45,961 bases of DNA. Origin: Lentisphaerae bacterium GWF2_44_16. Lineage in GTDB: Bacteria; Verrucomicrobiota; Lentisphaeria; Victivallales; GWF2-45-14. A program made the translations under genes and the position numbers. Below are positions 8,701 through 17,856 of the stretch, piece by piece. A model generated the notes under the pieces. The model saw only the letters and a list, made by a program, of their open reading frames with translations, ran no database searches and was not told where the DNA came from. Position 1 is the stretch's first letter. The number at the start of each line of letters is the position of its first letter. Where the stretch lies: positions 1-45,961 of the forward strand of contig MHBF01000170.1 of NCBI GenBank assembly GCA_001803225.1. The letters are read 5' to 3'.

Positions 8701-9501
8701 TTATCTCTTTCCATCTCTGTATTCGGTGGGGGATTTTCCGGTAATGGTTTTAAACTGTCGGCTGAACATATAAATGTCGCCGTATCCGCATAAACGGGCA
8801 GTCTTTCCCACGGAAAGGCCGCTGGAATCCAGAAGGAATTTTGCTTTTTCCATTCTCGTCTGAATCAGGAATTCCCTGAAACTGATGCCGGTCGCGGACT
8901 TGAAAAGCCTTGAAAAATGATCGCGGCAGTATGAGGACTTTTCCGCGATTTCCTTGAGCGAATGACGCCTTTCGGGATAATCCATTATCTCCCGCTTTAT
9001 ATTTTCTATGAACAGGCGGTTTTCATCCATTGCCTCATCGCTGGAGATACTGAAGTCCTGATATGAAATCTCCGCCAGCGCCGCCTTAAGCCATATTTCC
9101 GCGGAGTCATGCCTGTTTTCCCTGAAACGAAGCGCCATTCTCTCAAGTATGCCTGTGAAAAACGGAGAATTCGAGATTTTTCTGTAACGCGCCGGGACCC
9201 CGTTGAAAGGCCTCAATACCCTGCCGCCGGTGTCCAGAAAATCAAAGTGCGCGTAAATCACCAGCAGAGGGTCTTTTTTGTCCGTAATCCCATAATAAGA
9301 ATCTTTCCCTCTCAATATGAAACAGTCCCCCGCGGAAAGCATGTATTCCCGCCCGCCTTCAAACACTGTCAGTTTGCCTTTCCCGCCTAATATGCACCAT
9401 AAGTCATAGTCGGGAAATGAAGTCCCGGATATCTTCCATTTCCACTCACTGCCGCACTGCACTTTACCGGCGCTGTTTATTTTTATATCTTTGCTATCCA
9501 T
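8701..9501 (-). CDS. AraC-family transcription regulator with cupin-like sensor domain
   Basis: The 266-residue protein has a cupin-like ligand domain (about residues 15-110, with LLSAGDCFIL-type strands) and a C-terminal AraC double helix-turn-helix (about 165-266). The second helix-turn-helix shows GYGDIYMFSRQFKTITGKSP, typical of HTH_18. It is divergent from the URO-D-like gene at 9608, so that gene is its likely target; this pairing recurs at 42637. The ligand is unknown. A TTG at 9516 would add 5 residues; neither start has a clear ribosome binding site, so the exact start is uncertain. Confidence 0.82.
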   Translation of the reverse strand: MDSKDIKINSAGKVQCGSEWKWKISGTSFPDYDLWCILGGKGKLTVFEGGREYMLSAGDCFILRGKDSYYGITDKKDPLLVIYAHFDFLDTGGRVLRPFNGVPARYRKISNSPFFTGILERMALRFRENRHDSAEIWLKAALAEISYQDFSISSDEAMDENRLFIENIKREIMDYPERRHSLKEIAEKSSYCRDHFSRLFKSATGISFREFLIQTRMEKAKFLLDSSGLSVGKTARLCGYGDIYMFSRQFKTITGKSPTEYRDGKR

Positions 9502-9607
9502 ATCGTAAAATGACAAATAAAATATCTTTAAAATCCATTTTCAAATTCATAAATGTATATTATAATTTAATATAAAATCTGAATTTAACAAATACAAGAG
9601 TTTAAAA

Positions 9608-10828
9608 ATGAAAAATAACGACAAGGCCATACTCAGGGAACTCGCCGAAAAATATATGGAAAAGGCAAATGACCCCATACAGGAAGAACGCAGAAAAATA
9701 TGGCGGCATCTCAACAGTCTGCAAATGATAAGACCGGCAATTTACATAAGGGCATTCGCCTGGCGCGAAATGCCGCAGTCACAATGTTTCTGCAATGACC
9801 CATTTCTCAGGGGAATTGAAGACAAATTGAGAACAGAGATCTTCCGTTCGTCTTTCGGGGATGATTACATTATTGAACCGTGGCTGACTATGAAGGCCGC
9901 CTCCAATTGTTCCGGCTGGGGAATCACGGGAAAGCGTAACTTTACCGAAGAGCAGGAAGTGATGGGCGCTTATAAAGAAGACTATCCGATAAAAGAACTA
10001 TCCGATATAAAGAAACTGAAAGTCCCGTCACATTCTATAAATGAGGAAGAGACAGCGCAAAAATTTGAAACTCTTGGAAGCATGGTCGGGGACATCATAA
10101 AAATCAAAGTTGACAGAGGCCCGGTATATCTTAATTTTGCCGGCGATATCTCCACCGAACTGGGCCATCTGAGAGGAATAGAAAACATCATGATGGACAT
10201 GATGGACAATCCGGGATGGCTTCATGAACTGCTCTCATTCATGAGGGATGGAATACTGAAAGTCCATGAGGAAGCTGAAAAGGCCGGGGACTGGGGACTT
10301 GTCAATCATTACAATCAGGCAATGCCTTACAGCCTAGAACTGGAAGACCCTGAACCGTCAACTCAAAACGTCGCGAGAAAAAAGTTATGGTGCTTCATGG
10401 CATCTCAGGAATATACCTGTATTTCGCCGGAAATGTTCAATGAGTTTCTTCTGCAATATCAGATACCGATAATCGAGAAATTCGGACTTTCCGCTTACGG
10501 CTGCTGTGAAGACCTCACCGCTAAAATCCCGTTCCTGAAAAAAATCCCTAACCTGAGGCGCATAGCGCTGACACCGTTTATGAACATTGAACGCTCCGTA
10601 GAAAGCATAGGCAGGGATTATGTCATAAGCTACAGGCCCAGTCCCGCGGACATGGTTTCCTATGATTTCGACAGGGACAGAATAATGGGAATATTGAAAA
10701 AGGGCCTCTCTCTTTGTAAGGGCTCGCAGTTCGATATCACCCTGAAAGATGTGGAAACCGTAGAACGCGACCCGGAAAGAATACGTAAATGGGTCGCAAT
10801 AGTCAGGGAAGCCCTTGACGAGTTGTAA
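9608..10828 (+). CDS. URO-D-fold protein, uroporphyrinogen decarboxylase-like
   Basis: The 406-residue protein resembles the divergent uroporphyrinogen-decarboxylase/corrinoid methyltransferase superfamily. Visible features are YLNFAGDIS and a late YGCCEDLT segment in the position where methyltransferases carry metal-binding Cys/His. It is unlikely to be the haem enzyme: the usual HemE N-terminal signature is absent and the protein is long. It is divergent from an AraC regulator, which suggests substrate-induced catabolic or methyl-transfer use. Two more members of the family lie at 39046 and 40342. Substrate unknown. AAGAG precedes the ATG. Confidence 0.68.
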   Translation: MKNNDKAILRELAEKYMEKANDPIQEERRKIWRHLNSLQMIRPAIYIRAFAWREMPQSQCFCNDPFLRGIEDKLRTEIFRSSFGDDYIIEPWLTMKAASNCSGWGITGKRNFTEEQEVMGAYKEDYPIKELSDIKKLKVPSHSINEEETAQKFETLGSMVGDIIKIKVDRGPVYLNFAGDISTELGHLRGIENIMMDMMDNPGWLHELLSFMRDGILKVHEEAEKAGDWGLVNHYNQAMPYSLELEDPEPSTQNVARKKLWCFMASQEYTCISPEMFNEFLLQYQIPIIEKFGLSAYGCCEDLTAKIPFLKKIPNLRRIALTPFMNIERSVESIGRDYVISYRPSPADMVSYDFDRDRIMGILKKGLSLCKGSQFDITLKDVETVERDPERIRKWVAIVREALDEL

Positions 10829-10882
10829 AAGGGATTAATAACGTGATGTGCGAATTTTTTTGAGTTTATTTTAACTTAAAAA

Positions 10883-11161
10883 AGGTGCAGGCCCTTGGGT
10901 CTGCTCGCCTCCGGCGGCGATAGAGCCGGTCGCCCTGTCTTCAGAGCGAAAGCACATTGGTGCGGAAATTAAACCTTGCTGTGGGGCTGTATGTTCCCTG
11001 CGAAGCAAGGGGAACATACAGAACATCCTGCAGGCAACGTTCTGCTCGCGCAAGCGCATTGCAGCCCCAATCCACAAAATTATTTTGCGCTGATGCGCAT
11101 TTCGCCTTCGGCGACCCGGTAATTCGCACCGGGACGCGAGCAGACCCAAGGGCCTGCACCT
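10883..11161. repeat. 279-bp nested palindromic element bounded by 26-bp perfect inverted repeats
   Basis: The outer arms 10883-10908 and 11136-11161 are perfect reverse complements. Inside lie several hairpins: GCAC/GTGC (10952-10963); a 12-bp perfect stem 10987-10998 with 11010-11021, capped by TGC-GAA-GCA; TGCGC-TGAT-GCGCA (11086-11099); TCGCC-TTC-GGCGA (11102-11114); and CCCGGT/ACCGGG (11115-11133). TCTGCTCGC occurs in the left arm (10900-10908) and again at 11041-11049, so either copy can pair with the right arm. The loop 10999-11008 is also complementary to 11169-11178 just outside. The element looks GC-richer than its flanks and lies 54 bases after the URO-D stop. The open frames across it look accidental. 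The 10829-11259 gap otherwise holds only a promoter. Confidence 0.85.
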
Positions 11162-11185
11162 CAATTGTTTGCTTCGCAATTTTTT

Positions 11186-11215
11186 TTGACAGAAAACTTG
11201 CACACGGCGTTTAAT
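11186..11215 (+). promoter_or_regulatory. Predicted promoter for the DUF523 gene
   Basis: A perfect TTGACA (11186-11191) overlaps the T-run that follows the palindromic element. A TTTAAT (11210-11215) lies 18 bases on. The promoter is 45 bases before the 11260 start. Confidence 0.45.
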
Positions 11216-11259
11216 ACCTTTACCTTATTCCTCAACCTGTCATTGACTGAGGTTGAGAG

Positions 11260-12213
11260 ATGTCTGAAAAAATCAAAGTCGGCATAAGCAGATGCCTTCT
11301 CGGCGAAAAAGTGCGCTATGACGGACAGCACAAACTCGACCCTTACCTGAAAGACGTTCTCGGCAAATTCGTTGACTGGGTGCCGGTATGCCCTGAATTC
11401 GAATGCGGCCTCCCAGTGCCGCGCGAAGCCATGAGGCTTGTCGGCGACATACCATCCCCCCGTCTCCTTACCATAAAAACAGGAATTGACCACACTGAAA
11501 AAATGCTGAAATGGGCTTCCATTAAAATAAAAGAACTCGAAAAAGAAGAACTCTGCGGTTTTGTTTTCAAAAGCAAATCCCCCAGTTCCGGCATGAAAAA
11601 CGTGAAAGTTTACAGTAGCAGAAACGGCACGTATCCCGAGAAAAAAGGCATCGGAATTTTCGCCGCGGAACTGATGAAAAGTTTTCCCCTGCTCCCGGTG
11701 GAAGAAGACGGACGGCTGAATGACCCGTCCGTCAGGGAAAACTTCATCGGAAAAATCTTTATATACGGCAGATGGGAAAACCTCATGAAAAACAATCCCT
11801 CCATAAGCGGGCTTATTTCTTTTCATGCACGACACAAGCTAATCATAATGGCCCACAGCCGCAAACACCTGACGGAACTCGGCAGGATGCTTGGCAATCA
11901 TAAAAAAGCGGATAAGGATATTTTCGATTCCTATCTTCAAATCCTGATGGAAGCTCTCCGCTTCAAGGCGAATACAAAGAAAAACGTAAACGTCCTCCAA
12001 CATGCCGCCGGGTATTTCAAGAAAAAACTCCCGGGAGACGAGAAAAAAGAATTGCAGGATCTGATTATGAAATATTACAACGGCTTCATTCCGCTTTCAG
12101 TGCCTCTAACTCTTCTGAAGCACTACATAAAAAAATACAGCAATGCGTACCTCTCAGAACAATATTACTTCAATCCGTTCCCGGAAGAACTCGGGCTCAG
12201 AAATTATCTGTAA
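11260..12213 (+). CDS. DUF523-DUF1722 two-domain protein, TudS-like
   Basis: The 317-residue protein joins DUF523 (about residues 1-150: GISRCLLGEKVRYDG, a PVCPEFECGL cysteine motif, and KSPSSG) to DUF1722 (about 190-310: FHARHKLIIMAHS and YFNPFPEEL at the end). DUF523 proteins related to TudS carry an iron-sulfur cluster on conserved cysteines and remove sulfur from thiouracil or related thiolated bases. DUF1722 is the YbgA-type domain, of unknown function. The fusion is common in bacteria. GAGAG precedes the ATG, and a promoter lies at 11186-11215. Its substrate in this organism is not known. Confidence 0.85.
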   Translation: MSEKIKVGISRCLLGEKVRYDGQHKLDPYLKDVLGKFVDWVPVCPEFECGLPVPREAMRLVGDIPSPRLLTIKTGIDHTEKMLKWASIKIKELEKEELCGFVFKSKSPSSGMKNVKVYSSRNGTYPEKKGIGIFAAELMKSFPLLPVEEDGRLNDPSVRENFIGKIFIYGRWENLMKNNPSISGLISFHARHKLIIMAHSRKHLTELGRMLGNHKKADKDIFDSYLQILMEALRFKANTKKNVNVLQHAAGYFKKKLPGDEKKELQDLIMKYYNGFIPLSVPLTLLKHYIKKYSNAYLSEQYYFNPFPEELGLRNYL

Positions 12214-12270
12214 AATTCTTGCAATAAGGAGAGTAATGCGGTAAATTAAAGACGGAGGCAAGGTGAAATT

Positions 12271-12471
12271 ATGAGAAGATTTTCTTTCTGCCATACCGCT
12301 TTCACGTTCGGTGTAATCCTGCTGGTTTTCTCTCCCTTGAAATTCATGCCAGGCTTGTCTCTGATGTATCTTCCATCAGTGATTTTCGTGTATGGGATTA
12401 CTTTCTCTATACTTTTCGATATATATAAATCTGTTCAATTTTTTTCGCGTTTTTGTCAGTCCTCGTCATAA
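12271..12471 (+). CDS. Small predicted membrane protein
   Basis: The 66-residue frame is preceded by GGAGG (12254-12258) and AGGTG at a good distance. It has two hydrophobic stretches, about residues 10-27 and 30-52, which fits a two-span membrane protein. No family is recognised. A second site, AAGGAG, stands just upstream before a minimal ATG-CGG-TAA (12236-12244), which may be a leader or chance. It lies 57 bases after the DUF523 gene. A real but unknown small gene is plausible; the evidence is the binding site and hydrophobicity only. Confidence 0.4.
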   Translation: MRRFSFCHTAFTFGVILLVFSPLKFMPGLSLMYLPSVIFVYGITFSILFDIYKSVQFFSRFCQSSS

Positions 12472-12605
12472 TAAGTGTATTCAATTACTGATAAGCTGTT
12501 TTTCTTAAGTTTACAGGAATAAAATAGAATATTCTATTGCCTGCATGGAGTTTTTATGATATTTTTATTATATATTCTCCAAAACTGATAAAGGCCGGGG
12601 GGGAA

Positions 12606-15600
12606 ATGCCTTATAAGAAACATATCAGAGAACACCTCAGAAAAATGCGGGCAAACCTTAACGCCCTGAAGGAAGATCCGCATAAAAGCGGACAGGAAAA
12701 AACTCTCCGGAAATCGCTGGCGCTCCTTGACGGACTGGAAAAACTCTATGACATTTCTGAAAAAAAATCCCGCGCCCTGAAAAAAGAGCTTTCACAGAAA
12801 AAAACCAGACTCAATAAAACTGAAGAAACACTGAGGCGCGAAATTATCGAGTCGGAAAAAGCAGGAAAGTTCATCCACAATAACGAAAAAAAACTGATAA
12901 AGCATCATCGGAAACTGGAAAAGAAGGTAAAGGAGCGGACCAAAGAACTCGAAACAATGAACGAAAAGCTTTTAAGAGAGGCTGGGGAACGCAAAAAAGC
13001 GGAAAAGATTCTGAGGGATAATGAGAAAAGACTCAGGATGATACTTGACGCCACGTCAGATGGAGTATGGGATTACAATCTGAAAACCGGAGAGGCATTT
13101 CACAGCTGGGTTAAGGCGCTGGGGTATAACCCCGAAGAAATACCAAATGAAATTGGCGCTTTTACGGAACTCCTCCATCCGGACGACAGGAAAAAAACCA
13201 TCGATAAAATAAACAGAGTACTTAAAAGTTTATCCATTGATAACTATTCCTTTGAATTCAGAATGAGAAACAAGCAGGGTGAATGGCGCTGGATACTTAG
13301 CAGAGGCAAAGTTGTCAGCCGCGACGAAAAAAACCGTCCGTTCAGGTTGCTTGGAACGCATTGCGATATAACAGAACATAAACTCGCCGAAGAAGCGTTG
13401 AGGGCAAATTCTCTGAGATATAGAAAGCTTTTCAATAACGTTTATGACGCTGTATTAACGACAAAGCTTGAGAAAAACAGGCCCGGCCCTTTTATAGAAG
13501 TTAATAAGGCCGCATGCAAACTGACGGGATTTGAAAAGGAAACCCTCATCGGTATGGACCCCTCCGAAATAATCGCCGCCGGAAAAAGCCCTGCAAGGGA
13601 AATGATAGGAAAACTCGCGAGGAACCAGAACACGCTTTTTGAACTTCCCATAATCACGAAATCGAAAAAACGCCTCATCGCGGAAGTCCGCTCGCATATT
13701 TTCAATATGGGAAATGAGAAATTCATGATCCTGCTCATGCGCGATATAACCTCGCGCAGGCAAGCTGAAAACAAACTCCGTCTCAGTGAAGAACGCCTGA
13801 GGCTCGTGCTTGAAGCCACCAGCGACGGCCTGTGGGAATGGAACATTGAAGACAACACTTTCAGATATGACAGAAGAATTATCTCTCTTCTCAAACTCCC
13901 GGAGCATGGCAAGGAATTTGAAGCCCGCACTTTCAATATTTTCAAGGAGGCTATCCACCCTGAAGACAGAGAGCGCTTTGAGATCAAGATGAAAAAACAC
14001 CTGAAAGGAAACACCAAGACTTTTGATTGTTCACTGAGGATTAAATCAAAATCAAACAGGCATGAATGGTTTTTGTGCAGGGCCATAGCCATAAGAGATC
14101 TCTCGGGAAAACCCGTGACAGTCGTTGGAAGCATAGAAGACATTGAGGAAAGAAGGCGTTTTGACGAACTGAAAGAACAGTTTGAGTTCCAGCAGAAACT
14201 TATTGACGCCATACCCATACCGGTATATTATAAAGACCTCCATGGAAGATATATAGGCTGCAATAAATCAATGCTCTCCTTCTTCAATACCACAAAGGAC
14301 AGGCTTATCGGAAAAACCGTTTTCGATTTTAAGGAAAATGATACTGAAACCGGGCATAAAATACAGGCTTCCGAAAGAGATTTTCTAAAGACAGGAAAAA
14401 GCTTTCTGAGCGAGATGGAAATAATTATAGATAAAAGAAAATACAATATAATGACCTATAAGTCGCTGCTTTTCGCTAAAGACGATACTCCAGAATGCGT
14501 GGTAGGCGCTCTGATAGACATAAGCCGTCAGAAGACTGTTGAAAATGCCCTGAGAGAAGCCCAGCTTAAACTGAATACCATCCTGGACACAATGCGTGAA
14601 ATCATAATATGTCATGACAATGACATGAAAATAATGTGGGCAAACAAAGCCGCTCTTGAAACCTTCATGAAAACTGAAAAAGACATAATAGGAAAACTCT
14701 GCCATGAGGTATGCTTCAGCGCCGGAATCCCATGCGGTGACTGTCCAGTGGTAAAAGCCAGGGCCTCAGGAAAAATGGAAAGCTCACTGATAAAATCTTC
14801 AGGCGAGAGATTTTTCGAGATATACGGATATCCGGTAAATAATTATGACGGAAATTCCTCCGGTTCCGTTGAAGTCATACTGGATGTAACCGAAAGAGAA
14901 AACGTCCGCATCAAAGCGGAAGAAAATAAGGAAAAACTTATACAGGCGGATAAGATGAATTCCCTGGGTTTCCTCGTCGCTGGCGTAGCCCACGAAATAA
15001 ATAACCCGACAAACTACATAATGATAAATATCTCAATTTTAAGGAAAATATGGAACAGCTTATTGCCGCTGCTGAAAGAATATTCATCGGAACACGGCAG
15101 TTTTCAGGCAGGCGGCATAAATTCAGAAGATATGGCCTCACAATTGCCGGACCTTATCTTCGGGATAGAAGAAGGGGCCGACAGAATAAAGAACATAGTG
15201 GATAATCTCAAGGATTACGCGAGGCCTTCCCCCATAGACATGTCTGGCACCGTGGATATCAATACCGCCGTTGAAAGGTCAATAGTCCTGATGACAAGCC
15301 TCATAAAAAGGTCAACAAACAAATTCCATCTGGAATACGGTGAAAAAATACCGGAAGTAAAAGGCGATATCCGCAGAATAGAACAGGTAATAATAAATTT
15401 AGTTCAGAACGCGTGTCACGCTCTGGAAAATAAAGAGAAAGCCCTTTATATTAAAACATACCGTGACACGAAAAACGCCAAGGCAATAGTGGAAGTGCGC
15501 GATGAAGGCAGAGGTATATCTCCGGAGAATATGAAACACATAAGCGATCCTTTTTTTACGACCAGAAGAGACTCCGGAGGCACCGGCCTCGGGCTTTCCA

Positions 15601-15725
15601 TTTCCCTCAGTATTATCAACGATCATAACGGCGTTCTTGAATTTGATTCAGCGCCGGGAAAAGGCACAACCGCAAAAATAATTCTTCCGGTAAAAAACAG
15701 CAGAACCAGAAATATATCAAACTGA
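12606..15725 (+). CDS. Multi-PAS sensor histidine kinase
   Basis: The 1039-residue kinase has a long N-terminal coiled coil (about residues 1-135) and no obvious membrane span. Five PAS units follow, beginning near residues 140, 270, 395, 525 and 655; the first and third carry PAC segments. The fifth has the cysteine cluster LCHEVCF...CGDCP. HisKA shows GVAHEINNPTNY with H796, and HATPase shows NLVQNAC, DEGRGI and GGTGLGLS. The enzyme should autophosphorylate and pass phosphate to the sigma-54 activator 17 bases downstream. GGGGGGG precedes the 12606 start; the frame to 12537 adds 23 unlikely residues. The cues sensed are unknown. Confidence 0.92.
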   Translation: MPYKKHIREHLRKMRANLNALKEDPHKSGQEKTLRKSLALLDGLEKLYDISEKKSRALKKELSQKKTRLNKTEETLRREIIESEKAGKFIHNNEKKLIKHHRKLEKKVKERTKELETMNEKLLREAGERKKAEKILRDNEKRLRMILDATSDGVWDYNLKTGEAFHSWVKALGYNPEEIPNEIGAFTELLHPDDRKKTIDKINRVLKSLSIDNYSFEFRMRNKQGEWRWILSRGKVVSRDEKNRPFRLLGTHCDITEHKLAEEALRANSLRYRKLFNNVYDAVLTTKLEKNRPGPFIEVNKAACKLTGFEKETLIGMDPSEIIAAGKSPAREMIGKLARNQNTLFELPIITKSKKRLIAEVRSHIFNMGNEKFMILLMRDITSRRQAENKLRLSEERLRLVLEATSDGLWEWNIEDNTFRYDRRIISLLKLPEHGKEFEARTFNIFKEAIHPEDRERFEIKMKKHLKGNTKTFDCSLRIKSKSNRHEWFLCRAIAIRDLSGKPVTVVGSIEDIEERRRFDELKEQFEFQQKLIDAIPIPVYYKDLHGRYIGCNKSMLSFFNTTKDRLIGKTVFDFKENDTETGHKIQASERDFLKTGKSFLSEMEIIIDKRKYNIMTYKSLLFAKDDTPECVVGALIDISRQKTVENALREAQLKLNTILDTMREIIICHDNDMKIMWANKAALETFMKTEKDIIGKLCHEVCFSAGIPCGDCPVVKARASGKMESSLIKSSGERFFEIYGYPVNNYDGNSSGSVEVILDVTERENVRIKAEENKEKLIQADKMNSLGFLVAGVAHEINNPTNYIMINISILRKIWNSLLPLLKEYSSEHGSFQAGGINSEDMASQLPDLIFGIEEGADRIKNIVDNLKDYARPSPIDMSGTVDINTAVERSIVLMTSLIKRSTNKFHLEYGEKIPEVKGDIRRIEQVIINLVQNACHALENKEKALYIKTYRDTKNAKAIVEVRDEGRGISPENMKHISDPFFTTRRDSGGTGLGLSISLSIINDHNGVLEFDSAPGKGTTAKIILPVKNSRTRNISN

Positions 15726-15742
15726 AAAGAGATATCCATCCC

Positions 15743-17158
15743 ATGGAAAAAAGCTTGTACCCTTTAAATCCGATACTGATTATAGACGATGAAAAAATAG
15801 CTCTCAGAAGCTATGAGCTGGCGTTCCTGACGTCTGGAATTAATAACATAATCTGCTGTGAGGACAGCAGAAAAGCTTACGAACTGGTAAAAAACAAAGA
15901 ACCTGAACTCGTGCTGCTGGACCTGGTAATGCCATATGTCAGCGGAGAGGAACTCCTGGAAAAAATCGCGGCGGAATACCCGGGCATCCCAGTCATAATG
16001 GTAACAGGCGTAAACGAAATAAATTCCGCAGTGAACTGCATGAGGAGCGGGGCCTCGGATTACATAGTGAAACCGATAAGTTCGGAAAGACTAATCAGCA
16101 GAGTAAGAAAAGTCCTGGAACTTCATGAACTGCGCAAAGAAAATATCAGCCTTCAGGAACGTATGCTTTCCGGCAAATACACATCCCATGAGGCCTTCTC
16201 CAGAATAGTAACCCGTAACAAGCAAATGCTTTCCATTTTTCAGTACTGCGAAGCTATCGCGAAAAGCAGACAGCCGGTACTTGTAACAGGCGAAACAGGT
16301 TCCGGCAAGGAATTGTTTGCGCAAGCCATCCACCAGCTCAGTGAATCTTCTGGCAAATTCGTGCCCGTCAATATTTCAGGTTTTGATGACAGCCTCCTTT
16401 CGGATACGCTTTTCGGCCATAGAAAAGGCGCCTTCACAGGCGCCATGGAAAACCGTGACGGAATGATAGAAAGGGCCTCCGGCGGTTCTCTTTTTCTTGA
16501 CGAAATAGGCGACCTCAATATAGCATCGCAAGTCAAACTCCTGAGGCTTCTTCAGGAAAGGGAGTATTCTCCGCTCGGCTCGGACATAGCAAAGCTTTCA
16601 GACGCCAGAATAATCCTCGCCACCCATCAGGACCTCAAAGGCCTTCAAAAAGATTCCAAATTCAGAAAAGACCTTTATTACAGAATATCAACACACCATA
16701 TCCAGATACCTCCGCTCAGGGAAAGAAAAGAAGACATTCAGATGATCCTTGACCATTTTCTGAAAAGCGCCGCGGAAGAACTCAATAAGAAAGTACCCGT
16801 TTATCACCCAGAACTTCTGACCCTTCTGAAATCATATAATTTTCCGGGAAATGTCAGGGAACTTCAAAGCATGGTATATGACGCTGTAAGCAGCCATAAA
16901 TCGAAAATGCTTTCCATGAACAGCTTCAAATCACACATAAACATACATTCCGCCTCCTCAGAATACTCCCCTGAAACAGGCAGGCATGACGGCACAAACG
17001 ACTGGGCATCCAGAATCGAAGTCCTGCCCACCATAAAGGAGGCAACGGCAACATTGCTTGAAGAGGCCTTGCAAAGAAGCAATCAGAACCAGAGTGTTGC
17101 CGCAAGGCTTTTAGGAATTACTCCCCAGGCATTGAGCGCGAGACTCAAAAAACTTTAA
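15743..17158 (+). CDS. NtrC-family sigma-54-dependent response regulator
   Basis: The 471-residue protein has three parts. The receiver (about residues 9-125) has acidic IIDDEK and phosphoacceptor D60 in LLDLVMP. The AAA+ domain (about 155-385) has Walker A GETGSGKE, the sigma-54-contacting GAFTGA, and FLDEIGDL. A C-terminal Fis-type helix-turn-helix (NQSVAARLLGITPQALSARL) ends the protein. It should activate sigma-54 promoters when phosphorylated by the adjacent kinase, and the 17-base spacing means one operon. Targets are unknown; a degenerate sigma-54-like site lies at 17374. Confidence 0.93.
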   Translation: MEKSLYPLNPILIIDDEKIALRSYELAFLTSGINNIICCEDSRKAYELVKNKEPELVLLDLVMPYVSGEELLEKIAAEYPGIPVIMVTGVNEINSAVNCMRSGASDYIVKPISSERLISRVRKVLELHELRKENISLQERMLSGKYTSHEAFSRIVTRNKQMLSIFQYCEAIAKSRQPVLVTGETGSGKELFAQAIHQLSESSGKFVPVNISGFDDSLLSDTLFGHRKGAFTGAMENRDGMIERASGGSLFLDEIGDLNIASQVKLLRLLQEREYSPLGSDIAKLSDARIILATHQDLKGLQKDSKFRKDLYYRISTHHIQIPPLRERKEDIQMILDHFLKSAAEELNKKVPVYHPELLTLLKSYNFPGNVRELQSMVYDAVSSHKSKMLSMNSFKSHINIHSASSEYSPETGRHDGTNDWASRIEVLPTIKEATATLLEEALQRSNQNQSVAARLLGITPQALSARLKKL

Positions 17159-17171
17159 GCTGCTTTCGCTT

Positions 17172-17210
17172 TTCCCCTGGCCGGGGAACTGTTTCAACTT
17201 TTATTGAAAC
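17172..17210 (+). terminator. Tandem hairpins after the NtrC-type gene
   Basis: TTCCCC/GGGGAA (17172-17188, 5-base loop) and GTTTCAA/TTGAAAC (17191-17210, 6-base loop) begin 13 bases after the stop at 17158. There is no T-run, so a Rho-independent function is uncertain; they may instead stabilise the 3' end. The rest of the 17159-17466 gap is AT-rich, with the direct repeat TTAACGC twice and one weak promoter-like site. Confidence 0.35.
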
Positions 17211-17373
17211 AACAATATATGTCAATTAACGCTAACCAGTTTCAAACAAATCAGTTAACGCGTATTATATAATTATTTCTTAAAGTTCCTTTATGGAGTT
17301 GCCAGTATATTCAAAAACTGCATTTAGCTTCTATTAATTAGGGGATTAAGAGATTATAACTTGCATATCAGAA

Positions 17374-17389
17374 TGGCATGAATCTTTCT
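17374..17389 (+). promoter_or_regulatory. Degenerate sigma-54-like promoter
   Basis: TGGCAT, five bases, then TTTCT resembles the -24/-12 consensus with correct spacing, but the -12 GC is TC. It lies upstream of a response-regulator operon and downstream of a sigma-54 activator gene. The match is weak. Confidence 0.2.
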
Positions 17390-17466
17390 TATTTGAGAAT
17401 CGGTCTTATACGCTCAACATATAAATTTGAGCAGGCAGCTGGGAAAATCAAGGGAGGGGGAACTTT

Positions 17467-17829
17467 ATGGCACACGTACTGGTTATAGACGATGAAAAGG
17501 ATATTCGTGAGGTAATCTCCGAATACCTGACTAAAAACGGTTACGATGTGAGCATAGCATCAAACGGGAAAGAAGCCTTCCACATAATAAATGAGAACAT
17601 ACCCGATGTCGTAATCACAGATCTCATAATGCCTGAAAAAGAAGGCATAGAAACTATCCTTGAGCTCAAGAAAAATTTTAAGGGCATCAAGATAATCGCC
17701 ATGTCAGGGGGGGGCATAATCGGGGCAGACAGTTATCTTTCGATAGTGGAAAAACTCGGCATTCACAAAGCATTTGCAAAGCCGTTCAGGATCAACGAGC
17801 TTTTAAACGCTGTATCTGATGTTTCGTAA
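17467..17829 (+). CDS. Single-domain response regulator
   Basis: The 120-residue protein is a complete receiver domain without an output domain. It has VIDDEKD for metal binding, phosphoacceptor D52 in ITDLIMPE, a serine in AMSGGG at the switch position and the lysine in AKPF. Such proteins act as phosphorelay intermediates or through protein contacts. GGGAGGGGGA precedes the ATG. A HisKA_2-type kinase starts 27 bases later, so that kinase is its likely partner. Confidence 0.9.
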   Translation: MAHVLVIDDEKDIREVISEYLTKNGYDVSIASNGKEAFHIINENIPDVVITDLIMPEKEGIETILELKKNFKGIKIIAMSGGGIIGADSYLSIVEKLGIHKAFAKPFRINELLNAVSDVS

Positions 17830-17856
17830 TTTTCTGTTTTTTCAAAAAGGTTAAAA

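Noticed and set aside
10883-11161. Reading the element as an integron attC site or a simple terminator
   Set aside because: No integrase, cassette array or attC core sites are seen, and the internal hairpins go well beyond a terminator.
10871-11214. Several open frames of 60-110 codons across the palindromic element on both strands
   Set aside because: They arise because inverted repeats lack stops in several frames. None has a good ribosome binding site or a recognisable family.
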